From contig RPFO01000026.1 in assembly GCA_009746045.1 (NCBI GenBank), positions 1,015,015 to 1,079,014 on the forward strand: DNA of 64,000 nucleotides, in the 5' to 3' direction. The translations under genes were made by a program, and so were the position numbers. Position 1 is the first letter of the stretch. Every line of letters starts with the position of its first letter. Of the stretch, positions 54,808 to 64,000 are shown piece after piece. The stretch comes from Mesostigma viride (lineage: Eukaryota; Streptophyta; Mesostigmatophyceae; Mesostigmatales; Mesostigmataceae). Below the pieces are notes generated by a model, which saw only the letters and a program-made list of their open reading frames with translations, was not told the origin of the DNA and did no database searches.

Positions 54808-55693
54808 CTGCATGAAGATGCAGAAAAATGGAAGCAAAGCCCCCAAACGATCCAGACAAGGTACGCACATGTCAGCAATACACAATCCCTTCATATGAAC
54901 TAAAGATTAGTAGCCTGTAGAATCTGCAGGGCACACATTTCTTCTGTTTATTGTGGTGTTTATACCCATAATCTTAGGTCAAACATTGAATGGTAAGATG
55001 CAATTAAGTGTTTTAAAGGGCTAGCCGGGCTCACTAAAGCATGATGAACAGTCGTTTAGTTGTAACTAATTGTCAGATACTATTATTAATATCGCTGCCA
55101 CAGATTGCCATGATCAGTTAATGATTATAATATTCAACGTATATATACGGACGCGGGGGTCAGGACAGAATCGACAATTATTATTACACGTGCCCACCTT
55201 GATCCGAATCATGCGCCAGCGCCAGCGAAAAAGTAATGCAGGCACGCGCGGGCACATATATAGGACGCGTCCAATTCATCACGTCGAAAAAATTTGCAGA
55301 CGGTAATTCGGACCAATGTTCTCATCAAATAAATGATACATAATGAGCCAGCAGACAGCCGGCAGACCGTTTCTGCAGTTGTTGGTAAAGTAGAACATGA
55401 TTAAGACCTTTGTGTGTCATGCCTGCACGTGACCTGCACGAGGTCGCAACTACTGCAGCAATCTGATACATAAATTGGAAACGTATACACATCAAGGCGA
55501 TGAAAATTGAGCAAGCCTGGCAACCGAAGCGGGCAAGTGCGCAGTACACGTTGCACGGCGCATATACGTGTGGCGTACCGTGAACTACGCGCGTTTCCCT
55601 GGCAATTAGCTCGCTAAGCGAATTAGATAGACTAAAAGTTACAATTACGTATACGTCGTCACTGTGCAGATAAATACGGACACAGACATATAC

Positions 55694-55900
55694 CTCTTTT
55701 ACGGCCTGTTTAAATCGGTGATGCAATTCCTTCGACCAAACTCGCCGCTTCTTCTTTGGAGGCGAAACTGCGCCATACTGTACGCGCGCGGCCGGCAAAC
55801 GGCTAGGATTAGAGTTATCCATCCCAATGGGGTAGGCCACCATGGTATCTAAAGGCATGAATGCTGATGATTTATCAATATATGCACCTGCCAGGCGCAT
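55694..55900 (-). CDS. GARP transcription factor, first recognisable exon
   Basis: It ends at a donor (GAG/GTATATG) at 55693-55694. It encodes PPKKKRRVWSKELHHRF and KQAVKE, the start of the GARP helix set, with a nuclear-localisation-like PKKKRR. The start is uncertain. Candidate ATGs are at 55900, 55861 and 55846, and a TGCAG acceptor-like sequence near 55890 allows an upstream exon. The match to type-B ARR or LUX cannot be decided from the domain alone. No receiver domain is visible in the window. The predicted protein is about 820 residues. Confidence 0.85.
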
Positions 55901-57859
55901 CCGTGCAGGATTGTGAAATCACACATTTCATTTGTTACAACGGCCGGCATCAAATAAGTTGAAGGCTACGTATACCAATATTGGCGGCATTATTGACGCC
56001 TAGTTGGGATCTCCATGCATTTGCCCAGCTATATGTGGCTCATGCGCCAGCGAGAAACCCCGTGACAAATTGTCCGCAACATCGGCTTTTACGTCGGCAA
56101 CTACCAACAACAAACCCCCTTGTCACACGCTGGATTTGCCCCTCCGACACGGCGGGAGATATTGCAAGCAACCTGCAAATCCGCCCCCGGATATTCCCCC
56201 GGAAACAAAATTTCCTGCCTGTTGCAGAACATCTGCCTGTACCAGAATACCTACCTGTATCAGATCCGATCGCCCCTAGCGGGGAAAACTAGTCCCCGGG
56301 TTCGAGGGACGACACGAAAGTGTGCCTGGGACCTGCAGCTATCTGACAAGCTGTTGACAATCCTTCAGAGCCAGGTTGGTAGTGAGAGCCGGCGTCAGTG
56401 CCATGTCGTCCCTCACAACCGTGCCAAGTGCCAAATGCAGTTAGGATAGCATAGGGCTTCTTCACAGGGAGGTTACGTATCTCGACACCAGCCTGGCAAT
56501 CATGAAATTTAAATGGCTGGAAATAAACATACCTCTTCCGCTAAGTGTCCGCCGGGGAAAGTTGTTGTTGTTGTTGTTGCCCACGCCGCACGTGGGCATC
56601 AGAAATTTTGAAACGGCCGAGGGCCAGCGAAAGTGAGGTGGGCCTTGTGCTCCAGACGAGCACGCGTGCGGTAGTTATGTGGTGGTACAGTCAGTCAGTC
56701 AGTCAGACCGTTGCAGAGGTACTGTGTGTGGCGATATTGTATCTAGAAGCGGCATCTTGAAATCTTCCAGGGTTCTCCCCACGCCAAAAGCTTAAAGTCT
56801 GGACGCCAAAAGCTTAAAGTCTGGACGCAATACAGTGCTGTTGCACGCAATATATACTGTTGGGGTTTTCCCAAAGCCACAGGATCAGGAGCAGATGCGG
56901 CTAGGGTGACACAAGTAACGGCCTCCGTCCTTCATCGCCGCAGTAATATATCAGCAGTCTGACACAATGACAGTCAACCTGAATCCCAAGGATGAAGTAG
57001 AGCGTTACTGATGTCACGAAAAAAGGTTGGAATCCATCAAGAAACGTTCGCCGAACGAGCGGGCTTCTGGCCAACTGTGGCCTCTGGTGCCGTGATCGGG
57101 CAAATACATACAGTTGGCGTTGCTGCCTATGTGCGGCGTGGGCAACAACAACAAGTCAACAACAACAAGTCAACAACAATGCACATCTATCCCACCCATT
57201 TACTCTCCCAACGTTTTACGACCGTCAGATTGGTGAATCTGACGGACGGACGGACAGGTACACCCGAGAACCGCACAGATGTAGCCGAAATCCGCACAGA
57301 TGTAGCCGAAAAACCGCACAGATGTATCCGACAAACCACATAGACGCGACGCGAGGGATTGGGGCCGTCGGATGGTGGAGGCGTTGTCCCCAACCCGAGG
57401 GGCGACGGGTTGACAAGGGTAAAGGTGGCGCAAGCCACCGGTGGTGGGTGGGGGCGGCCAAGCGCCTGTGGCGCGGTGGAACAAAGACGTCAACAACACT
57501 GCACCAACAACAAGAAGAATGCTCCCCTCTCCCCCCTTACGCGCGTCACTTGGCTCCCATGGTCACATAATGCTCCTTTCTAAACCTTTCACCTATCACA
57601 CTACCGCCCTCAGTGGGTAACCAGCTGGTCGATACGTGGTACCTAACGATATTCCTATTGGCCCGGCCGCCGGGTTAATAAAAAATACCCATTTACCCGG
57701 AAAATGCTCCCCTAGTCCGTCTCCCGATCGCTCTCTCTGGGGCCTAGCTCTGAAGTAGCTAGGCCCGGCAATATATGTGGGCCGGCGTTAGCCGCGTAGC
57801 TAGGCCGGGCCTAGTCTATGTAGGGGTCAAGTATCTCACCGCTCTCACCGACCTTGTTT
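55901..57859. other. upstream region of GARP gene; repeats, no supported gene
   Basis: A (GTTGTT)n stretch followed by GCCCACGCCGCAC at 56562-56596 is matched by its inverse at 57128-57155, suggesting a non-autonomous element of about 0.6 kb. Three copies of a GCACAGATGTAGCCGAAA unit lie at 57272-57330. No domain-bearing ORF was recognised. Confidence 0.4.
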
Positions 57860-58370
57860 GCCACCCCATCATAGGCGGGCACCATGACCAGCATGCTTCG
57901 TTCCATTTTCAGAGTAGGATATGCTGCTCATGTCCGCAATGAGGACCCGCCTGTACCAGGGCATGCCCTTTCTCACCAGCACCATTAAGCAACGCCGCCT
58001 GCAGCTGGCTTGTAGGGCACCTAGCTCGCACCAACCGCCATGTAGACACCTCACGTGGCCCCCCCGCAGGACTGCGACCAGCTCAGCCTGGCCGGCACCT
58101 CCTGACGTGGGCTGGGCCCAGTGATGTTAGACGCCGCAAGGCCCGCACCTTCAAGGAACGTCAACTAGTAGAGGACATGGGCGGGGGGCCTACTTAGGCC
58201 TCTCCGTGATTTGGAAGAAGATGATGGACAACCTGCCAAGTGGGCCCAGGTCATAGAGGACAACGAGCCCCGGCCCCCCCAGTGGGGAAGCGCCCGCGTG
58301 TGCCGCAATCCCGGCCCGCGGGAGGCACGCCAGATCAATAGCTCCCCCTACCCTACCAGCCATTAAGAAT
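57860..58370 (+). pseudogene. LINE RT C-terminal tail fragment
   Basis: Broken plus-strand frames contain MRTRLYQGMPFLTSTIKQRRL, then RRRKARTFKERQLVEDMG, then DLEEDDGQPAKWAQVIEDNE. Together they resemble the tail of non-LTR retrotransposon RT proteins (a TI-RRL-LAGH-like segment, then an arginine-rich TFK-QL-EDTG segment). Stops and shifts separate them. A short relative is at 2130-2205. Confidence 0.4.
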
Positions 58371-58439
58371 GTACTCCAGCACGCAAAATGTACTTCGTAC
58401 CGAAGTTTGTCTTTTTATGCTGAAAATTGTCATGCATGA

Positions 58440-59220
58440 TGTTTGCAACCAAAATAGACCTCGTACAAAGTTTGGTATCGATCGGACGTCATCTTCGTGA
58501 CATTTGCTAGCAATGAAGGTACATTTTTGTCATTTTTTGTTAAATTCAATAGTAATAAATAGGAAACAGTACTAAATCACGTCAAACCATCATGGATATT
58601 TGCAAGCAACCTAATTACCACTAGAATAGACCATGCACAAAGTTTGGGGTCAATCTGAACTCAAAATAGTGACGTTTGCTAGCATAAATACTACATTTTT
58701 TGCCATTTTCAAGCATTTTGCTCAGTGTAAGCTACTAAACAATATCAAACTACGTCATAAAGCTATGAAATATTGGAAGCAACCTAAACACCACTAGATT
58801 AGACCATGGGCCAAGTTTGGGCTCAGTCTGACGTCAAAATAGTGACGTTTGCTAGCATAAATGGTGCATTTTTTGCCATTTTCAAGCATTTTGCTCAGTG
58901 TAAGCTACTAAACAATATCAAACTATGTCAGAAAGCTATGAAATGTTGGAAGCAACCTAAACACCACTAGATTAGACCATGGGCCAAGTTTGGGCCCAGT
59001 TTGATCTCAAAATAGTGACGTTTGCTAGCATAAATGGTGCAATTTTTGCCTTTTTCAAGCATTTTGGTAAGTATAGTTGCCTCAAACTATGTCAGAAAAC
59101 TGTGAATTGTTGTAAATAACCTGTTTGCCACTACATTAGACCATCCTCAACTTGTAAGGTCAGGCATAGGTAAAGGTAGTGACATTTGCTAGCACTATAT
59201 ACAAGCATATTATGCCTCTT
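58440..59220 (+). repeat. tandem repeat, unit about 173 bp
   Basis: Four to five units are marked by CCACTAGATTAGACC-type words at about 58618, 58791, 58964 and 59128, and by ATAGTGACGTTTGCTAGC in each unit. The first and last units are diverged. Related words (GACAAATGCTAGC, ATGGTGACATTTGC) occur at 20920-21220 within the 5.1-kb element. Confidence 0.8.
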
Positions 59221-59635
59221 TTCGCATATACACATTAAAAATAACAAGACATCATCATATCATGGCCTTAATACAAGGTGTGCAAATGCAAATCACACCA
59301 GATCGGATGACCAATGATGGGTGGCTGCATGCCAACACATCTACCAGGCTGCAGGGTGAGAGGCCACATCGCTACAAGACAGGAATCCTCGCAATTGCAC
59401 AACACCGCTAGTACACTGTGCACATACCCCAAGAGGATTTGGCTACAAGCCATAAAAGTTTGGCCATGCTAACACATTCTTCATCCAAGCAAAATGCAGC
59501 CTCTCCAAACTCAACTCATTGATTTAAATTCAGCTAGGCCAGGCGTGCATGCTCTACTTGCCGACAACCATGAGTAAACTTGTCTACCACTTCATTCCAT
59601 GCGCCGGTAGATGGCACCGTCTCATCTACCAGTCA

Positions 59636-59790
59636 TCCCCGGCTCCCATTCCGCATCCTCCTCTCCCTCTCCCTCTCCCTCTTCCTCCTCCCCCTCCCCC
59701 TCCCATTCTCCCTCCCCCTCTCCCTCCTCCTCCCCCTCCTCCTCCCCCTCTTTCTCCCCCTCTTTCTCTCCCTCTTCCTCCTCCTCCCCG
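59636..59790 (+). repeat. polypyrimidine tract (CCTCTC/CCTCCC)n
   Basis: About 150 bp is made almost only of C and T, mainly CCTCCC, CCTCTC and CTTCCT units. It lies just downstream of the minus-strand gene that ends at 59842. The long Ser/Pro/Leu or Glu/Arg frames through it are artefacts. Confidence 0.85.
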
Positions 59791-59841
59791 CCTTCACTGT
59801 CACTGTGCACAGCAGGGACGGCATCGTCTATGTGGGTGCCA

Positions 59842-61722
59842 TCACCTGCGTTCACGGTGCCAGCCTAGCTCCTGTGGAAAGAAGCGAGCGCGGCCAAATG
59901 CCTCGACTGGGTGTGGGCAGCCGCACACGAACTGCGTCACCTCCGCCAGGGCATGATAGTCCTCATACTGCCCATCAGCCCACATCGCCTTGATGAGCAG
60001 GTGACCTCCCCTTTCCTGAACCTTAGTGACCCAGCCATGGAAGCGCTCCCTCTTCCTCGCTATCCCCGGAAACAGGGCACACAGGCGCATCCCGATAAGC
60101 GCACGTGCTCCATGCTCGGCAAAGTAGGCATTGCAGTCATCCTTTGCTGCTGCCCTGGCGGCGGTGGCAGTCTTGTAATGCTCAAAGTCAATCTGCGGGT
60201 GCTCTTTCAACGCCGCCACCGTGGCAGCTGACAGTTTGCCGGTACTGATCAGCTCAGGCTGGTGCACCTCTGCCGTACCGCCCACTGTCCAGTGCTGCAG
60301 GTGTACATCAGAAATGGGGACCGTCATCCCTGCGCTGCCGCCACCTAATGTCACTCTAGAAAACTGGCCCGTCCACGACGGTGCGTAGTAAGGAGAGGCG
60401 ACAATGCTGTCACGCTCCGTGCGATCGCCTTCCAGATCAAGGACCTTCACCAGCATGTGTGGTGCCCACGGCATTCCCTGCCCGCAGGTGACGGCTGGCC
60501 GCTTAACAACGAGTAGGTCGCTGCGTCGTATGAGGCTTCCATTCACCTTGAAGGTGTGCCTGCCGGAAATCAGTGTGCGCAAAGCGGGCGTTGCCGTTGA
60601 TGTGCTCCCTCGCGCAGCGGGCGCACATGCGCGGTTGATCTGCGCTTGAATCTCGCGGGCAGGGCAAGCGACGTGTGAGATTACTTGTTTTATGGGCAGC
60701 CTCAGTGCTCGTGTTGCCCGCGCAACCGACTGGTCGCCTGCAGATCGCAGCGGTAAGGGTACCGCCTTGTTCGCTTGCAGTTCACGCTTCTCTTTGAGCT
60801 TTTGCTCCATGATGTCGAACAGATTCTCGTTGTTGGCACGCACATCCTCCACGGACTTTGGCACCTGCTCAATCCATCCGTCCAGCAACTGCTGCTTCTC
60901 AGCGGCGACGATGTCAGGAAAAAGGCTGTGAAGGCTAGCGCAGGTACATCTCCTGGCACCGCCCTCGTCCCATTCAAAAAGCGGCACTAGACCAGGACTT
61001 CCTTTGGGGGCCTTGCCACGCTCTATGAGGAGGCACCCATAGACAGGATCTCCCTGCGGGGTGTACCCAATGGGCGTGACCCCGTCACAAGCCTCGCCAT
61101 TAGGCCCTGTGGGCTGCCACTTGTTCACCGGTGCATTTACCAACGTCTCCGATGCGGCTAGGCGCCAGCGGACATACACGGTCATATCCGGGCCCCAAAA
61201 CACTTCGAGATCGAACACCTTCGAAGAGCGGTGCCTCTCCCTCTCGGCTTCGGTTGCTGGCTCATCATCCAAGTCGGCGGTGGCGCCCGCGCCCGCACCC
61301 GCGCCGGCGCCTGCGCCCCCACCCCCGCCCGCGCCCGCGCGCGCGCCTTGGGTGGCGCCCGCGCCCGCACCCGCGCCGGCGCCTGCGCCCCCGCCCCCGC
61401 CCCCGCCCGGGCCCGCGCCCGCGCCCGCGTCTTGGGTGGCGCCCGCGCCCGCACCCGCGCCTTCTCCCCCGCCCCCGCCCCCGCCCGCGCCCCCGCCCGC
61501 GCCATGGGTGTGGCCCGCGGCTGGCTTCTTCGGAAATGCGTCCATCGATTTCACCCACCGGCCGTCAGCGGTGGATGCACCCTTTCGGCCACGTTGTGAC
61601 ATCAAGCGCGGCGTCCCCAATAGAACAGTCATGCAATATGAATAATCATTAGTATCAACGATGCGTTCATGCAGGCGTGAACTGTGAAATACAACAAGCA
61701 TGCAACAACGACTCCAGCACAC
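59842..61722 (-). CDS. hypothetical protein with Gly-Ala repeat and Tudor-like C-terminus
   Basis: This is a minus-strand open frame of 626 codons. The first ATG is 61722; the ATG at 61600 (MSQRGRKGAST) is another plausible start. Residues about 70-150 are a Gly/Ala tract encoded by a GCGCCCGC-type minisatellite (61275-61505). A unique region follows (FDLEVFWGPDMTVYVRWRL, then GDPVYGCLLIERGKAPKG). Near the end, FPGIARKRERFHGWVTKV and MWADGQYEDYHALAEV have the G-V, W-DG-ED and EV arrangement of Tudor-like chromatin readers. It may be a host or a transposon gene; I do not recognise the family. Confidence 0.55.
   Translation of the reverse strand: MCWSRCCMLVVFHSSRLHERIVDTNDYSYCMTVLLGTPRLMSQRGRKGASTADGRWVKSMDAFPKKPAAGHTHGAGGGAGGGGGGGEGAGAGAGATQDAGAGAGPGGGGGGGAGAGAGAGAGATQGARAGAGGGGGAGAGAGAGAGATADLDDEPATEAERERHRSSKVFDLEVFWGPDMTVYVRWRLAASETLVNAPVNKWQPTGPNGEACDGVTPIGYTPQGDPVYGCLLIERGKAPKGSPGLVPLFEWDEGGARRCTCASLHSLFPDIVAAEKQQLLDGWIEQVPKSVEDVRANNENLFDIMEQKLKEKRELQANKAVPLPLRSAGDQSVARATRALRLPIKQVISHVACPAREIQAQINRACAPAARGSTSTATPALRTLISGRHTFKVNGSLIRRSDLLVVKRPAVTCGQGMPWAPHMLVKVLDLEGDRTERDSIVASPYYAPSWTGQFSRVTLGGGSAGMTVPISDVHLQHWTVGGTAEVHQPELISTGKLSAATVAALKEHPQIDFEHYKTATAARAAAKDDCNAYFAEHGARALIGMRLCALFPGIARKRERFHGWVTKVQERGGHLLIKAMWADGQYEDYHALAEVTQFVCGCPHPVEAFGRARFFPQELGWHRERR
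61275..61505 (-). repeat. GC-rich minisatellite coding for Gly-Ala
   Basis: Repeats of GCGCCCGC, CCCCCGCC and GGTGGCGCCCGC form longer units of about 111-114 bp (for example starting near 61292 and 61355). All keep the Gly/Ala frame of the minus-strand gene. Confidence 0.75.
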
Positions 61723-61879
61723 TTAGTAAATACTGCTCATAATATCTGTGGCACATGCAACATGGTTAAAACACACATGGATGACCTGTATGGCTGCACA
61801 TGAACTGTCCACCTAGAGAAGACTAGAAATTCAGCATGATATCAAGAGCCATCCACACAAATATATGTCTTACCGCAGC

Positions 61880-62019
61880 TTAGGGCTTCTTCGGGTTGAG
61901 TTGGCGAATCGAGCTTGTTGAGCCCTGCTCGAAGTAATGCTCAAATGCGATGCCCAGGCCCGCCAGCACATCATCAAATGTGATTAGTTTCACAGGTGGT
62001 CCGAAGAGTTCCAAACGTG
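61880..62019 (-). CDS. putative C-terminal exon, unknown protein
   Basis: The minus-strand frame reads ELFGPPVKLITFDDVLAGL, then AFEHYFEQGS, then RQLNPKKP and stops at 61880-61882. Its composition and lack of stops suggest coding sequence. It may be the last exon of the gene whose upstream part is at 62031-62537. The splice junction was not resolved. Confidence 0.35.
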
Positions 62020-62030
62020 GTTGCTAATTT

Positions 62031-62537
62031 TCAGGCAGTGCCTGAAGGCCGCCTCGAAAGTGAAACGCGAAAGTGAAAAGGGGTCACAAACCCTATGTTC
62101 ATATCCTTGACTCCCCCGTCGAGAACGAACCGAAAACCAGCGCCATGAACGAACTTGTGACGAGTAGATGACGACATCGTGGTTATGGCGTCGTACCCCC
62201 CCTGGTGCAGCTGCTGCTTTATCGCCGCCTTCCTGTCCTCTTGCTTCCGCCCGGGCGAAAACCAGGCGCTTCGCAATGCCTGGAGATGTGATATTCTAAT
62301 GGGCTTCATGCACTCGTGGCCGCACTTACAGTCGAACGTCTCGTCGGTCACTAGGCTGCCGGCATGGGTGCTGCCGCTTAGCACTATGGCTGCGAACTTG
62401 CGCTTCCCATGGTGTCCCATCACCATGATAGCGAAAGCCAGGAAGCAGATAGCCACGATTATGTCCCAGCAAAGCCATAGCACACCTTCCGTTTCGACCG
62501 CCATGTCGGCCACTAGTCCGGATAGCTCAATGTGCAC
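62031..62537 (-). CDS. hypothetical protein with CxC-type cysteine motif
   Basis: This is a minus-strand open frame of 168 codons. Its middle (HHGKRKFAAIVLSG, then DCKCGHECMKPIRI, then FSPGRKQEDRKAAIKQQL) looks coding and resembles cysteine-bearing N-terminal parts of some algal transposon proteins. The first 25 codons (62463-62537) lie within the arm of a large palindrome, so the true start may be different or upstream by splicing. A hydrophobic stretch (IIVAICFLAFAIMVMG) could also be translated intron. Confidence 0.35.
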   Translation of the reverse strand: MHIELSGLVADMAVETEGVLWLCWDIIVAICFLAFAIMVMGHHGKRKFAAIVLSGSTHAGSLVTDETFDCKCGHECMKPIRISHLQALRSAWFSPGRKQEDRKAAIKQQLHQGGYDAITTMSSSTRHKFVHGAGFRFVLDGGVKDMNIGFVTPFHFRVSLSRRPSGTA

Positions 62538-63080
62538 CTGACCTTGACACTAATCGCACAAACAGCCACAATTTTGCAAGCAAGAAGACATGGCTACCTC
62601 GGCATTTCATGAAATGTACTTCGTGAAATGCATTTCGTGAAATGTACTAAGGAACGTGATTGGCCGGCGTTCGCTCGCCAAATCTCGCAAAATGTACTAA
62701 GGCACGTGATTGGTCCCGCAAAATGTACTAAGGAACGTGATTGGCCGGCGAAGATTCTGTAGGGAATTTTAATTGCAGCAAACAGAATCTTCGCCGGCCA
62801 ATCACGTTCCTTAGTACATTTTGCGGGACCAATCACGTGCCTTAGTACATTTTGCGAGATTTGGCGAGCGAACGCCGGCCAATCACGTTCCTTAGTACAT
62901 TTCACGAAATGCATTTCACGAAGTACATTTCATGAAATGCCGAGGTAGCCATGTCTTCTTGCTTGCAAAATTGTGGCTGTTTGTGCGATTAGTGTCAAGG
63001 TCAGGTGCACATTGAGCTATCCGGACTAGTGGCCGACATGGCGGTCGAAACGGAAGGTGTACTATGGCTTTGCTGGGATG
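62463..63080. repeat. large palindrome, arms of about 300 bp
   Basis: The sequence from 62463 to about 62763 recurs in inverse from about 62787 to 63080, around a 20-25-bp centre (GGGAATTTTAATTGC). Arms contain repeats of CATTTCGTGAAATG and AATGTACTAAGG-ACGTGATTGG units. The left arm overlaps the 5' end of the hypothetical gene at 62031-62537. Confidence 0.8.
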
Positions 63081-64000
63081 ATTATCATCGTAGTACATCA
63101 TATGTATTACAGTACATTTCACGAAGTACATTTCATGGAGGCAGAGGGAAAGTTCCTGTTCATGGTGAGTCGGGGTTAGCAATCACGGCAATGTCGATAC
63201 ATGTACTTGCAGTATATACAAATGCCATAATGTCCTTAGATGCAGCATGAATGTCTATTGTTCGGATTTCTTTTATCACGATGCTTAGGATGCCTTCCAA
63301 CAGAAATCTGCTGCGCTACAGGTCGGGAATACCTGAACTTGATATGCGTGGCCAGTGGCCATGGCAGCCGGGGTCGGTAAGAATTAACTTCGATAGCCAT
63401 GAATAATGCGGAAAGTGAACGTTGTCCACCCGCTGCACAGGGAAAATGGCTGCACAGGAACGGCCTGACGTGATACTGTCGCAAAGCAGTTCTCATAAGC
63501 CGACAATTACACATTCGACTTATGATCGATAATCGGCGCAGGCCTTCGACATTCAAGCGCGCATCGAAACGTCGTGAGGATTTCGGACATTTAGATGAAG
63601 TTGGATTGTTTTCGGCCCTCGTATTTGCCATGATCTTGGCCATCCAATCTTTTTGCTTCGTGCACAGTTTGCGTTTGCAGTTAAGCGTAGGTACATGACA
63701 AGCTTGCGTTTGCGTTTGCGTTTGCGTTTGCCTTTGCCTTTGCCTTTGCGTATACATTTGCATGTGCGCTTGCGTTGCCGTTTGCTTATGCGTCCCAATG
63801 TATGTCTGGCTTTGGGCAATTCTATTTCCTTGTCGTTGGGATATGAGTGGGTGCTGGCGGTGGTGTTACTGTCGGCAGGTAGAGTGGCAGTGGCTTCAAC
63901 TTCTGTTGCTTTTTCATTGCATTTGCATTTTCATTGGGTCTCTGTAGTTAACAACTGCTTTAAATATCTTTGTTAATAGCCGGCTTCAGCTGTAATTTCG
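63081..64000. other. right edge, no supported gene
   Basis: A (GCGTTT)n/(GCCTTT)n stretch lies at 63703-63750, with degenerate continuation to 63790. Other open frames look non-coding. Confidence 0.45.

Noticed and set aside
59549-59993. Pro/Ser/Leu-rich and Glu/Arg-rich ORFs
   Set aside because: They are artefacts of the polypyrimidine tract; no conserved start or flanking coding sequence.
1-64000. CRISPR arrays, bacterial operons or phage genes
   Set aside because: No spaced direct-repeat array or bacterial gene layout is present; introns, chromodomain pol and a GARP factor show nuclear eukaryotic DNA.

Overview
The window looks like nuclear DNA of a green alga or a close relative. The main evidence is a spliced GARP (G2-like Myb) transcription-factor gene at 47770-55900 on the minus strand, a family typical of the green lineage. 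The rest is mostly transposable elements, and I could not tie it to a species.

1-2831 is left flank. It holds only repeat fragments: a dispersed repeat, the 5' end of a LINE ORF1 and a LINE 3' end. 2832-42262 is one Ty3/Gypsy chromovirus, 39.4 kb long. Its two 582-bp LTRs look identical and it is flanked by a 5-bp target duplication, CCTTG. It has been opened by at least six later insertions: a piggyBac element (4850-16536) that itself carries a complete Copia element (8702-16006) and a LINE-tail rearrangement; a perfect 1,038-bp palindrome (17666-18703); a CAC...GTG-ended 5.1-kb element (20674-25817) that contains a 1.7-kb piggyBac derivative; two copies of one CACTA transposon (28230-32631 and 36326-40985); and a terminal-inverted-repeat element near 33.9-34.7 kb. 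For five of the six, removing the insert and one target-site copy puts the host reading frame back exactly. That proves the boundaries and the order of events. Without inserts the chromovirus is about 11.7 kb: LTR, leader, a small RNase H1-type hybrid-binding-domain gene, gag, pol (PR-RT-RH-INT-chromodomain), a third long ORF of unknown function, polypurine tract, LTR.

42263-46347 is right flank. It holds the other half of the LINE 3' end hit by the chromovirus, then two head-to-tail LINE copies with an ORF1-like gene and a further 3' fragment. That last fragment preserves the empty chromovirus target site. 46348-47769 has no gene that I can support.

47770-55900 is the GARP gene (three recognisable exons, minus strand), with an intron of 4.77 kb that contains a long hexanucleotide microsatellite. 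55900-59841 holds a LINE RT tail fragment and a tandem repeat with a unit of about 173 bp. 59842-62537 holds two minus-strand hypothetical genes. 62463-63080 is a large palindrome, and the window ends in simple-repeat-rich sequence.

The most unusual items are the nesting inside an element with apparently unmutated LTRs, the perfect palindrome, the hybrid-binding-domain gene and third ORF of the chromovirus, and a Copia element whose protease-like domain lies between integrase and reverse transcriptase.
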